DNA of 64,000 bases from Bog-756 sp963812525 (GTDB lineage Bacteria > Actinomycetota > Acidimicrobiia > Acidimicrobiales > RAAP-2), in the NCBI GenBank assembly GCA_963812525.1, contig CAWEVL010000010.1:248001-312000 (forward strand), written 5' to 3'. The position numbers and the translations under genes were made by a program. The number at the start of each line of letters is the position of its first letter. The stretch's first letter is position 1. Of the stretch, positions 8,541 through 17,025 are shown in pieces. The notes beneath the pieces are model-generated. The model searched no databases. It worked only from the letters and a program-made list of their open reading frames with translations, and was not told the origin of the DNA.

Positions 8541-8607
8541 CCTCCTGCCCCCATCCCCCCCACATCCAATCCAAACAAACGCTTGTTAAAAGAGTGTGGG
8601 CAGGAGG
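8541..8607. promoter_or_regulatory. nested inverted repeat with TetR-like core dyad
   Basis: CCTCCTGCCC (8541-8550) and GGGCAGGAGG (8598-8607) are perfect 10-base inverted arms. Between them lies the AT-rich near-palindrome AACAAACGCTTGTT (8574-8587), which resembles TetR-family operators of the AACnnnCGnnnGTT form. It lies between the 3' ends of the DUF2237 and ParA-like genes, where no promoter is needed. It could be a bidirectional terminator-like hairpin, an orphan operator, or the footprint of something lost. Confidence 0.4.
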
Positions 8608-8647
8608 TAAGAACCGACTAAATCCTCCCTGACGGCGGGGTCGTCCT

Positions 8648-9226
8648 TCACCGCTTGCGGAGGGCCTTCTTCAACACGGCGTCGTAGGCGTCGAGCCCCT
8701 CACGGTAGAGGCGGGACTCCGGCCCCGCGGCGATCCCCACCCGCTCGGGGATGATCCCCCAGATGGGGACCTCGTTCTCGGTCCACCAGCGGATGGCCGC
8801 CTCGAGGTCGTTGGTGCCGAGGCGGGCCGCACAGAGCACCAGACCGTAGGTGGTCTTGGTCCCGACCATCTCGAGGGTGGCCACCACTCTCGAGTACTCG
8901 ACCCCGCCGGCCCGGGTGGGGATGACCACGGCATCGGCCCGGTCCAGGGCGGCCCGCACGATCCGCTCGTCGCCGGGGGGCGTGTCCACCACGGAGAGGC
9001 CCTCGCCGCCGGACATGGCCCGGGCCACCGTCCGCTCGGACGGGGCCTCGACCAGCTCGACCCCCTCGAGGGGGCTCTCCTCCAGCCACTCGGCCGACGA
9101 CGCCTGGCGGTCGGCGTCGATCAGGGTCACCGGATCCCACCCGCGGTCGACGGCCGCCGCGGCCAGGTACACCGACGTGGTGGTCTTGCCCACGCCACCC
9201 TTCACGTTGCTGACCACGATGTTCAT
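8648..9226 (-). CDS. ParA-family ATPase, orphan
   Basis: This 192-aa P-loop ATPase starts directly with MNIVVSNVKGGVGKTTTSVYLA, the deviant Walker A motif (KGGVGKTT) of ParA/MinD proteins. LIDADRQASSAEW (Walker A') and LSVVDTPPGDE (Walker B) follow. It is short, like plasmid type Ib or Soj-like ParAs without an N-terminal HTH. No ParB, parS array or cargo gene is nearby, so segregation of a plasmid is unlikely. Positioning of a cellular structure is possible. The ATG at 9226 has GGAGTGG upstream. Confidence 0.8.
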   Translation of the reverse strand: MNIVVSNVKGGVGKTTTSVYLAAAAVDRGWDPVTLIDADRQASSAEWLEESPLEGVELVEAPSERTVARAMSGGEGLSVVDTPPGDERIVRAALDRADAVVIPTRAGGVEYSRVVATLEMVGTKTTYGLVLCAARLGTNDLEAAIRWWTENEVPIWGIIPERVGIAAGPESRLYREGLDAYDAVLKKALRKR

Positions 9227-9399
9227 CGATCCACTCCACTCTCCGAGGCGCCGAACCGGGTGGGGGTCGCCTCGCCGGATGCCCCGGCCTCGACGATAGC
9301 CGAGTTCTCCTCGCCGCTGACCTGGGAAAACAAGGGAAACTGGGCCCCGGCCACCCCGAGGTTGACACCCCCGGCGGCGGGCGGGGAGCATCTCCGGTC

Positions 9400-10266
9400 G
9401 TGGCCAATCCGTTCCTCGACACCACCGCCCTCCGGGCCCTCGGACCGGGCCGGTACGAGGGGTCCATCGACTCGGCCTGGAACCTCAACCCCCACCCCCA
9501 GGGCGGCGTGGTGACCGCCATGGCCCTCCGGGCCATGAGCCAGGAGCTGGACGATCCGGGCCAGGGGTTGCGGTCCCTCCACACCACGTTCGCCGCCCAG
9601 GTGACCGACGGCCCGGTCTCCGTCGAGGTCGAACTGCTGCGCCGGGGTCGCTCGGTGTCCCACCTGCGGGCCGAGGTGGCCAACGTGGCCAACGGCCGAG
9701 GCCACTTGACCACGGGCATCTTCGGATCCTCCCGCCGCGGCTTCGACTTCACCGACCTCGAGCCACCGGCCGACGTCCCCGCCCCCCTGGCGTGCCCGTC
9801 GTTCCGCCAGCCTCCCCCGCCCGGAGTGGAGGGCTTCCGACCCATGCCGTTCTGGGACCGACTGGTCGAGGGGCGGTCGGCCCGGGGCCATCCGCCCTGG
9901 GAGCCCTACGTCCCCGACCGCGCCGAACGGGTGGTGTGGTACCGGTTCGACGAGCCCCCGCTCCTCGGGGACGGCGCCACCGTCGACCCGCTGGCCCTGG
10001 TGGTCCTGGCCGACACCATGCCCGGTGCCGTCAGCGAGAAGGTCGGCCCGACGGAGCGGGACTGGTTCGCGCCGAGCATCGACCTCACCGTGCACCTGCT
10101 CGACCACTGCCGGTCGGCCTGGGTGCTGGCCCACAACCGGGCCCGTTTCGCCGGCGACGGCTATGCCTCGGCCGACATGGCCCTATGGGACTGTGGTGAG
10201 GACGGGACCGAGGCGCCGCGGCTGGTGGCCTACGCCACCCAGCTGTTCCTCTTCTCGTTCCCCTGA
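9400..10266 (+). CDS. thioesterase-like superfamily (TesB-type double hotdog) protein
   Basis: This 288-aa protein consists of two hotdog repeats. The N-terminal half shows NLNPHPQGGVVTAMALRAM, the hotdog helix motif, and LRSLHTTFAAQVTDGPVSVEVELLRRGRSVSHLRAEV. The C-terminal half ends VLAHNRARFAGDGYASADMALWD, typical of TesB-like acyl-CoA thioesterases and their inactive relatives. It probably hydrolyses acyl-CoA thioesters in the cytoplasm; chain length is unpredictable. GTG at 9400 is the best start. It is divergent from the ParA-like gene and convergent with the GH92 gene. Confidence 0.75.
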   Translation: MANPFLDTTALRALGPGRYEGSIDSAWNLNPHPQGGVVTAMALRAMSQELDDPGQGLRSLHTTFAAQVTDGPVSVEVELLRRGRSVSHLRAEVANVANGRGHLTTGIFGSSRRGFDFTDLEPPADVPAPLACPSFRQPPPPGVEGFRPMPFWDRLVEGRSARGHPPWEPYVPDRAERVVWYRFDEPPLLGDGATVDPLALVVLADTMPGAVSEKVGPTERDWFAPSIDLTVHLLDHCRSAWVLAHNRARFAGDGYASADMALWDCGEDGTEAPRLVAYATQLFLFSFP

Positions 10267-10321
10267 TCGGTGGCGCCTCCCTGCCCTGAGCCGCCGCCGT
10301 GCCGCCGCCGCTGACCACCGG

Positions 10322-13096
10322 TCAGCGGGTGACGTCCACGTCCACCACCACCGGAGGCAGGTCGGCGCCGCCCGTCGCCGTGAGGTCGATGTGCAGGGCG
10401 TAGCTCCCCGCGGTGGGGGCGGTGACGACGAGCACCTGCCCGGTCGGGGCCGCGGGGGCACAGCCCGGAGCCGCAGTGGCCCCCGGTCCGCCCCTGTCGA
10501 AGTGCAGTACCCCCGAGTCGGGGGTGACCGTGAGACCGCCGCCCGACGCGCTCCACCGCACCCCCGAGACCCTCGCTCCGGTGGGCACCGCCCCGAGCCG
10601 GACGATGCCCGGGTCGCCGGCCCGAACCGTGATCCCTCCGCTCGGCGTGGAGAAGCCGACCGCGGGCAGGCCGCCGGTGCCGTACGAGGGAGGGCCGGCT
10701 GCGGGGTCGGTGCCCCACGACGGGTCGGGGACCGAGGTCAGCCCGAAGGCGAGCGTCCCACCGGTCCGGATGATCGAGCCGGGGAGCCAGGGCCGGGTCC
10801 ATGACACCGGACCGGCGTGGCGGACCGGACGACCGGTGGTGGTGCACGACGGGGTCGGTGCCGACCCCACCACCCCGCTGACCACGAGCGAGTGGATGTA
10901 CGGCGTGGATGCCGACGCCCCCGGCGCCTCCATGGTCAGCCGCCTGCCGTCGGGCAGGGTCAGGACCACCTCGGGGAAGAGGGGGCTGGCCAGCGCCAGG
11001 TCGGCGGTCCCCGGAGTCACCGGGTACATCCCCATGGCGGCCCACACGTACCACGAGGACAGGGCCCCGAGATCGTCGTTGCCCGGCTCGTCCACCGGTG
11101 CGTCGGCATACAGGTCGTCGGCGATCCGGCGCACCGTGGCCTGGGCCGCCTCCGGGGCACCGAAGGAGTCGTACTCCCACGGGGTCCAGAGGCTCGGTTC
11201 GTTGCCGGCCCAGTCGTAGGGGAGGTCGCGACCGGCGTTGAGCGAGGTAAAGAAGGCATCGAGTCTGTCCCGGGCGGCGCCGTCCCCGCCCATCAGCGCG
11301 GCCAGGGAGGCCAGGTCCTGGGGCACCGACCAGGTGTACTGGACGGCGTTCCCCTCCTCGAAGCCCAGCTGGCCGCCGGGCTCGAGCATGGACGGCTGGA
11401 AGGCCGGCCCCGGGGGGAAGCTGCCGTCGGAACCTCGGGCCTGCACGTACCCGGTGGCGGGATTGAACAGATACTCCCAGTTGTGGGCCCGTTGCATCAT
11501 GGCGGCGTAGAGCGGGCGATCATGCAGACCCAGGGCCAGCCGGGCGATGGCGAAGTCGTCGAGGGCGTACTCGAGGGTGACCGACCCCCCGATCGAGTAG
11601 TCGATGGACGTGAGGTCGAGCGAGGCGGCGTCCACGTAGTGCTGGCCCAGGTACTGGTCCAGGTACTGGCGCTCGATCTCGAGGCCGTGACCGGACTCGG
11701 CCTCGGTCGCCCCCTTGACCATGGCCGCCAGGGCGGCCCGGACGTCGAAGTTGCGGACGCCGAAGGCGTAGGCCGCGGCGATGATCGGGTCGGCGGAGTC
11801 CCCGTTCATCTGGGACTCGTCGCCCCCGACGATGGCCCACTTGGGCAGCCATCCGTCCTGTCCGGCGTCGTCGACCAGCGACTGGACCATGTCCCCGGCC
11901 TGGTGGGGGGCGAGGAGGGCCACCAGCTCGATCTCCGACCGGTAGATGTCCCACTCCGAGAAGTTGGCGTAGTGGATCCGGTGTCGCGAGCGGTGGACCT
12001 GACCGTCGGCACCGGGATAGTCACCGTTGACGTCGCTGTCCACGCTCGGGTCGAGGAGGGAGTGGTAGAGGGCGGTGTAGAAGGTCCGTTGCTGGGCCGC
12101 CGTTCCACCCCCGATGCCGATGCGGCCCAGCACCGCGTTCCATTGGTCGGTGGCCCGGGTTCGGACCTGGTCCAGTGACCACCCGGGATGCTCGGCCCGC
12201 AGGTTGCCTGCAGCGTCGGCCGGACTGACGAACGAGATCCCCACCTGCATGGCCACCGTCCGGTCGACACGGGTGTCGAAGGTGACGTAGGCCCCGCACT
12301 GCGGTCCGGTGCAACTGGTGGTCCCCGCGGTAACCGCCGCGCCGGTCCAGCTCCCGACCGAGGCGAAGGGCCGGTCGAACCGGGCCACGAAGTACAGCGT
12401 GTAGCGGGTACCGGTGCCACAGAAGCCACCGCTGGTCACCGATCCCGAGACCTGGCGCCTCCCGCTGATCCGGACATCGGCGGCGGTGGCGGGATTGGCG
12501 CTGTTGGCCACCTTGAACAGCACGTTGGCCTGGCCGGTCGGCGGATACACGAACTGCGAGAGCCCGGTCCGGGTGCTCACCGCCAGTTCGGTGCTGATCC
12601 CGGCGGGGCCGATGACCACCCCGTACTGGCCGGGGGCGGCATGCTCCTGGCCGTGGGCGAACGAGGCCGTCGCCGTCGCCGGATCGCCGCCGACCGGGCC
12701 CACCGTGGGGAGGATGGGGACGTCACCGTAGCTGGGGCAGCCGGTGCCGCTCAGGTGGGTGAGGCTGAACCCGCCGAGGGTGGAGTCGCCGTAGGCGTAG
12801 CCACCGCCCGAGGCGGTCCCTCCCGGGGTGGTGTCGGGACTCCACTGGACCATCCCGAACGGCAGGTCGGCTCCGGGGAACTCGCCGACCGTGCCCGGAT
12901 CCACCGGCCCGGTCCCGGTACCGTCGAGCGGGTCGACCAGCCCGGCCGGGTCGGCGACCACCCCGGGGGTGGACGACGGGGTGGCGGCGACCGGAGCGGG
13001 CCATCCGGCGGCGAAGGTGACGGCCCCGACCACCAGGGTCAGGGCGGCCACGGCCCCCGACAGACGGTGCGTCGTCCCCCCACGGGATCGCTCCAC
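10322..13096 (-). CDS. secreted glycoside hydrolase family 92 (alpha-mannosidase-type)
   Basis: This large exported protein of 924 aa has a signal peptide at about residues 12-38. It is followed by the GH92 N-terminal beta-domain (VGEFPGADLPFGMVQWSPDT, GGFSLTHLSGTGCPSYGDVPILP) and the alpha/alpha catalytic domain. The hallmark catalytic segment GNDDLGALSSWYVWAAMGMYPVTPG and the upstream GNEPSLWTPWEYDS are intact. GH92 enzymes are Ca2+-dependent inverting exo-alpha-mannosidases. Unusually, about 170 C-terminal residues form an extra all-beta, Gly/Thr-rich region (roughly residues 745-924), possibly a cell-surface or sugar-binding module. It is monocistronic, tail to tail with the thioesterase. 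Confidence 0.88.
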   Translation of the reverse strand: MERSRGGTTHRLSGAVAALTLVVGAVTFAAGWPAPVAATPSSTPGVVADPAGLVDPLDGTGTGPVDPGTVGEFPGADLPFGMVQWSPDTTPGGTASGGGYAYGDSTLGGFSLTHLSGTGCPSYGDVPILPTVGPVGGDPATATASFAHGQEHAAPGQYGVVIGPAGISTELAVSTRTGLSQFVYPPTGQANVLFKVANSANPATAADVRISGRRQVSGSVTSGGFCGTGTRYTLYFVARFDRPFASVGSWTGAAVTAGTTSCTGPQCGAYVTFDTRVDRTVAMQVGISFVSPADAAGNLRAEHPGWSLDQVRTRATDQWNAVLGRIGIGGGTAAQQRTFYTALYHSLLDPSVDSDVNGDYPGADGQVHRSRHRIHYANFSEWDIYRSEIELVALLAPHQAGDMVQSLVDDAGQDGWLPKWAIVGGDESQMNGDSADPIIAAAYAFGVRNFDVRAALAAMVKGATEAESGHGLEIERQYLDQYLGQHYVDAASLDLTSIDYSIGGSVTLEYALDDFAIARLALGLHDRPLYAAMMQRAHNWEYLFNPATGYVQARGSDGSFPPGPAFQPSMLEPGGQLGFEEGNAVQYTWSVPQDLASLAALMGGDGAARDRLDAFFTSLNAGRDLPYDWAGNEPSLWTPWEYDSFGAPEAAQATVRRIADDLYADAPVDEPGNDDLGALSSWYVWAAMGMYPVTPGTADLALASPLFPEVVLTLPDGRRLTMEAPGASASTPYIHSLVVSGVVGSAPTPSCTTTGRPVRHAGPVSWTRPWLPGSIIRTGGTLAFGLTSVPDPSWGTDPAAGPPSYGTGGLPAVGFSTPSGGITVRAGDPGIVRLGAVPTGARVSGVRWSASGGGLTVTPDSGVLHFDRGGPGATAAPGCAPAAPTGQVLVVTAPTAGSYALHIDLTATGGADLPPVVVDVDVTR

Positions 13097-13145
13097 CTCA
13101 ACGACGGTACCGGAGACTCGGGCCCGCTGCCGAGCCGAACACCGG

Positions 13146-13508
13146 TCAGACCAGTGATGCCACCGTGAGCACGACCAGGACGGAGATGTAGACGGTGACG
13201 GCCGTGATCGTCCACCCGGGCACGGCGGCGAAGGTGTCGGTGGCCAGCGCCCGACGGGACTGCCGCTCCCGCAGGGACCCGCCGATCACGAAGACCAAGG
13301 ACAGGAGGCCCTACCCGATGGCCAGGGCCACGAACCGGCCCTTGGGCACCTCCCCCAACTTGGGCAGGACGGCCCCGACCGCGAGGGCCACGGCGGCCGC
13401 CGCCATGCCGGACCGCCACCACGCCAGCAGGGTGCGCTCCTCGGCGAAGTAGGTCCGGCGGGAGGCGTCGGGGAACCGCCGCTCCTCGGGTGGTCCGGCC
13501 GTGGTCAT
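13146..13508 (-). pseudogene. DUF202 family membrane protein interrupted by an in-frame amber codon
   Basis: The frame from ATG 13508 encodes a DUF202 protein whose signature is RTYFAEERTLLAWWRSGMA, followed by two membrane segments. Codon 66 (plus-strand 13311-13313) is TAG. Beyond it the same frame continues without interruption for 54 codons (GLLSLVFVIGGSLRERQ and a third hydrophobic helix) to TGA at 13146, giving the normal family length of about 120 aa. Relatives usually have an aromatic residue at that place, so TAC to TAG is the simplest change. It starts with an ATGA overlap to the membrane protein upstream (ends 13505), so both are co-transcribed. Real nonsense mutation, sequencing error or readthrough cannot be separated here. 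Confidence 0.75.
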
Positions 13509-14518
13509 CCCGGCTGGGGACCGTCGGCCGACACCGCCGGTTGGCTCCCCTCGCCCGCCGGGTCGGCGTCGGGAGGGTTCCCGATGGCGAGCTTGGCGCT
13601 CATCTTGATGGCCTTGACCGAACTGGTGGCTCCGGTCTGCAGGACGACGGCCACGGCCAGCAGGACGATGGCCAGATAGAAGAAGGTGTGCGAACCCAGC
13701 ATCAGGATGGCCACCCGGCCCAGGATGAACGGAGGGGCGCACACCATGGCCCCGATGGCCCCGCCGACGGCAGAGGCGGCCAGCTTGTCTCTTCTCGACC
13801 GTTCCGACTTCACCCCGATCAGCCGGGCCGGCACGGCCACGTAGGTCACCATCATGACGGCGACCACGATCCCGAGTGTCACCGAGAACCAGACCTTGCC
13901 CCAGCGGTCGACCACCATGGTGGCGAAGCCCAGGGCCAGGCCGACGACCAGGCCCCAGCCCAGGATGGTGCGCAGGTGCCGTCGGGACTCGGCGAACCCG
14001 GGGCGGATCTGGGGAGGGCCCGGCCTCGAGATGGCGAAGGCGAAGACGGCGTTGAGGTAGAAGCTGCCGGCGGTGAGCGCGGCGATCACCAGGAGCACCA
14101 CGCCCAGCAGGGGACCGTGGAAGATGTGGAACTCGTGGCCGTGGAGGGCATGGGCCTTGAGGTCGAGCATGGCCGCCCAGATCCACATGGCCGGCAGGAT
14201 CTGCACCAGGGTCAACCGCCAGTTGGTGAACAGGAGCTTGATCCCCTGGAAGAGCATGGAGAAGGCACCCACGATGAGGGCCAGGGGGGCCAGGAGCCGA
14301 CTCCGTTGGCTGAGGACCAGGATGGCCGATTCCACCTTGGCGTCGTCCCCGTCCCGGATGGCCCGGGCCAGACGCCGGAACTGGACGGCCACCACCGCCC
14401 GTCGGGTCAGCGGTGCCCCGTCGACGTCACCGGCCGCCACTCGGGCCGGGGCCTCGTCCGTCCGGGCGGCTGCCTGGTCGTCGGTCACCTTCGGGGTCGG
14501 GGCCACCGTCGGGCTCAC
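13505..14518 (-). CDS. multi-pass membrane protein of unknown function
   Basis: This 337-aa protein has a charged N-terminal region of about 85 residues. Next comes an amphipathic stretch (LAPLALIVGAFSMLFQGIKLLF) and then roughly five to six membrane helices, for example GPLLGVVLLVIAALTAGSFYLNAVFAF and ILGWGLVVGLALGFATMVV. Helix-proximal His residues (HALHGHEFHIFHG) stand out and could bind metal, but I do not recognise a named family. It is the upstream partner of the DUF202 gene through an ATGA overlap. Function unknown. Confidence 0.7.
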   Translation of the reverse strand: MSPTVAPTPKVTDDQAAARTDEAPARVAAGDVDGAPLTRRAVVAVQFRRLARAIRDGDDAKVESAILVLSQRSRLLAPLALIVGAFSMLFQGIKLLFTNWRLTLVQILPAMWIWAAMLDLKAHALHGHEFHIFHGPLLGVVLLVIAALTAGSFYLNAVFAFAISRPGPPQIRPGFAESRRHLRTILGWGLVVGLALGFATMVVDRWGKVWFSVTLGIVVAVMMVTYVAVPARLIGVKSERSRRDKLAASAVGGAIGAMVCAPPFILGRVAILMLGSHTFFYLAIVLLAVAVVLQTGATSSVKAIKMSAKLAIGNPPDADPAGEGSQPAVSADGPQPG

Positions 14519-14659
14519 GCTCCCCTTCCCATTCGGGCGACTTCGGCCGTCATCCGCTCACCTCGGGGCGAGCACCAGCCGCCAGCCTACCCCGCACCAT
14601 CGTCCGTACTCGTTGCCACCCCCCGCCACGGCCGGCGTCGGGGTCGCCCCCCCCGACCC

Positions 14660-14935
14660 CTACCCCAGGATCTTGGCCTTCTGGGCCTCGAACTCCTCCT
14701 CGGTCAGCGCACCCGAGTCCCGCAGTGCGGCCAGCTGGGTCAGCTGGGCGACGGGGTCGGGAGCGGTGGCAGCCGGAGCGGCAGCGGGAGCCGGGGCGGG
14801 CTCGGGAGCGGCCTGGGCCTGCTGCTGGGCCGCGGCGGCCTGCTTGTTGGCCATGTGGCCACCCACCACCGCGGCGGTGCCCACCACGGCGGTGGTGCGT
14901 ACGGCGGCTCGGGCGATCGGTCGTCTTCTCAGCAT
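14660..14935 (-). CDS. SHOCT-domain protein with N-terminal membrane-like segment
   Basis: This 91-aa protein has an Arg-rich, moderately hydrophobic N-terminus (residues 1-28), an Ala/Pro/Gln linker, and a C-terminal SHOCT motif (residues 63-90) ending EEEFEAQKAKILG. SHOCT motifs are short helical oligomerisation tails found on many unrelated actinobacterial proteins. It lies 25 bases downstream of the DUF6325 gene on the same strand, a recurrent pairing. The same tail occurs at the end of the 21372 gene. Confidence 0.75.
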   Translation of the reverse strand: MLRRRPIARAAVRTTAVVGTAAVVGGHMANKQAAAAQQQAQAAPEPAPAPAAAPAATAPDPVAQLTQLAALRDSGALTEEEFEAQKAKILG

Positions 14936-14960
14936 GTCGTCTCTCCTGACGTGGAACGGT

Positions 14961-15383
14961 TCAGACTGCGGGGGGCAGCGCGGACAGCGCCGGCTCGATC
15001 AACTCGTGCGGGATGCGGGCCCCACCGAGCAGCACGCCTCCCGAGTCACGGACGGCGGCGGCGAAGGGGGCGGCCCACAGATCCTCCCAGATGAGCAGGG
15101 CGGCCGACGAGTTGGGCTCGAGCAGGGCAGCGGCGTACTCGACGTCCTCGGGGCTGATGAGACCTCCGACGTCGGCGTCCAAACCCGCAAAGGCCGGGAG
15201 CGTGTCGAGGTCGTCGATCTCGAAGCTGACGACCGAGCCGTCGACGTCCTTGCCGATGAAGATGAGGTCGAGGATCCGGACGGTCCCCGACTCCACCAGG
15301 GCGATGAGCTCGGGGGCGATCTCGCCGTTGAACTGATTGCCGGGGAATCCCACGATGATGAATTCGACTGGTCCTGTGGTCAT
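14961..15383 (-). CDS. DUF6325 family protein
   Basis: This acidic soluble protein of 140 aa starts MTTGPVEFIIVGFPGNQFNGEIAPELIALVESG and continues with IRILDL-like and FIGKDVDGSVVSFE segments typical of DUF6325. The second half (PNSSAALLIWEDLWAAPFAAAVRDSGG) repeats a similar beta-alpha pattern, suggesting two related lobes. Function is unknown; members are usually next to SHOCT proteins and often respond to stress. ATG 15383 was chosen over an upstream frame that lacks similarity. Confidence 0.78.
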   Translation of the reverse strand: MTTGPVEFIIVGFPGNQFNGEIAPELIALVESGTVRILDLIFIGKDVDGSVVSFEIDDLDTLPAFAGLDADVGGLISPEDVEYAAALLEPNSSAALLIWEDLWAAPFAAAVRDSGGVLLGGARIPHELIEPALSALPPAV

Positions 15384-15492
15384 GTGCTGTTGGTCCTCGC
15401 CTTCGTCTGGTTTCAGGATATGGGATGGGTTGGTCGATGTCCTCATCCGGTCCGGGTGATTGGGCCCGGCCGGTGTCGCGTCCCCTCCGCCG

Positions 15493-16971
15493 TCACAGTC
15501 CGCTCTCCACCTTGATGCGACCGTCGGCCGCCGCCTGCTTGAGGGCGTCGTAGTCCCGCTCGTTCTGATCGGCATAGGTCTCGGCGAACGAAGCGATGGC
15601 GTTGTCGAACGACTTGCCCGTGCCCAGGTAGGCGGCGATGGCGATTCGGTCGCCGGAGCGGGCGTGGGCCCGGGCCAGCGTCCAGCCGCATAGGCGTCCG
15701 TAGACGGTCATCCCCTGGGGCACCATCCGGTCGGTGTCGGCCGAGCCCTTCCAGTCGCGCAACTGACGGAGGTAGAAGTCCCGCTGCACGCCGTCCAGCC
15801 CCTCGACCCGCTCCCAACCCAGGAAAATGTCGCTGGACGCCTGCATGAGGTGCTGCCCGGCCACTACCCGCTCCCCCTGGTTGGCGTACCGGCTCTTCCC
15901 CACGAACTGCTCGAGCACCGAGGCCTGGGCCTCCTTGGCCTGCAGGAGGAGGGGGTCGGTGCCGTCGCTGCCCACCAGGAGCAGGACCCAGGCGCGGGTA
16001 CCCACGCTGCCCACCCCGACCACCTTGCGGGCGATGGTCACGAACCGGAACTGCTTGAGCAGGTGCTGGCGGTCGCTCTGCAGGGTGGCCCGGTACCGTC
16101 GGAACAGCTCGTGGAAGATCTCGCTCATCGAGTTGCCCTCGAGCTCGGGGAACAGCTCCCCGATGGGCACCAGCAACGGCGGGTCGCTCACGAACCGGGT
16201 CTCGCCGTCGACCACCTCGGTCAGCTTCTCCAGGGCCTGCATGCTGTCGCGGGTCTTGGCCTTGGCCAGGGCCTTGTCCGCCCGGGTCTTGACCTTCGAC
16301 AGCGTCTTGTCGGCGCCCTTGGGGTTGGCCAGGCCGAGCTGGTCGCCGATCTCACTCAGGACCTTCTCGATGTCCATCCGGGCATACCAGACGTCGAGGT
16401 CCCGCATGGTGGCCATCGTGGCCATCTCGGTGCGGTAGGCCGCGGCCGTCTCGAGCACGACGTCGGCCCGCTCCTTGTCCGAGAACCCCCGGTCCCGGCC
16501 GGCGATGGCCAGGCTGGCCGCCAGCCGCTTCACGTCCCACTCCCAAGGTCCGGGCAGGGTCTCGTCGAAGTCGTTGAGGTCGAAGACCAGGTGGCGCTCG
16601 GCCGAGGCGAACACCCCGAAGTTGCTCAGATGGGCGTCCCCGCAAGCCTGGACGTTGAGGCCGGACCGGGGGGTGGTGGACAGGTCGGAGGCCATGATCA
16701 GGGCCGCCCCCCGGTAGAAGGTGAAGGGGGAGACCAGCATCCGTCCGTACCGGATGGGCACCAGTTCCTGCACCCTGGTGGTGGCCTGGGATTCGAGGAG
16801 GGCCACCGGGTCGGGTCGGGTCGCCATGGGCTCCCAGGCCCCCTGGGACGACCGGGGCACCGCGCTCCGGGCCGCCTTGCCCAGCGCCGCCCGTTCCTCG
16901 GCCTCGAGGTGGTCCACCTCGGACCCGACGACCACTTCACCTGCCTGTCCCGCGGAGTCTCTGGTAGTCAT
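15493..16971 (-). CDS. DUF2252 domain protein (kinase-like fold)
   Basis: This 492-aa cytoplasmic protein matches DUF2252. It shows RYGRMLVSPFTFYRGAALIMASDL, then QACGDAHLSNFGVF and HLVFDLNDFDETLPGPWEWDVKRLAASL. The GDAHLSNFG and DLNDFDE motifs resemble the catalytic and metal loops of aminoglycoside-phosphotransferase-like kinases. The substrate is unknown. Residues 215-250 form a charged helical insertion rich in Lys and Ala. Start ATG 16971 follows an AGAGACT-like sequence and gives the expected family length. Confidence 0.82.
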   Translation of the reverse strand: MTTRDSAGQAGEVVVGSEVDHLEAEERAALGKAARSAVPRSSQGAWEPMATRPDPVALLESQATTRVQELVPIRYGRMLVSPFTFYRGAALIMASDLSTTPRSGLNVQACGDAHLSNFGVFASAERHLVFDLNDFDETLPGPWEWDVKRLAASLAIAGRDRGFSDKERADVVLETAAAYRTEMATMATMRDLDVWYARMDIEKVLSEIGDQLGLANPKGADKTLSKVKTRADKALAKAKTRDSMQALEKLTEVVDGETRFVSDPPLLVPIGELFPELEGNSMSEIFHELFRRYRATLQSDRQHLLKQFRFVTIARKVVGVGSVGTRAWVLLLVGSDGTDPLLLQAKEAQASVLEQFVGKSRYANQGERVVAGQHLMQASSDIFLGWERVEGLDGVQRDFYLRQLRDWKGSADTDRMVPQGMTVYGRLCGWTLARAHARSGDRIAIAAYLGTGKSFDNAIASFAETYADQNERDYDALKQAAADGRIKVESGL

Positions 16972-17025
16972 ACCCCCCACTCTCGCGCTCCCGAGGGTCA
17001 GGACCATCACCCGGATCGGGCGATA

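Noticed and set aside
10817..12178. A 453-codon plus-strand frame inside the GH92 gene
   Set aside because: It is antisense to an unmistakable GH92 catalytic domain and has no motifs of its own.
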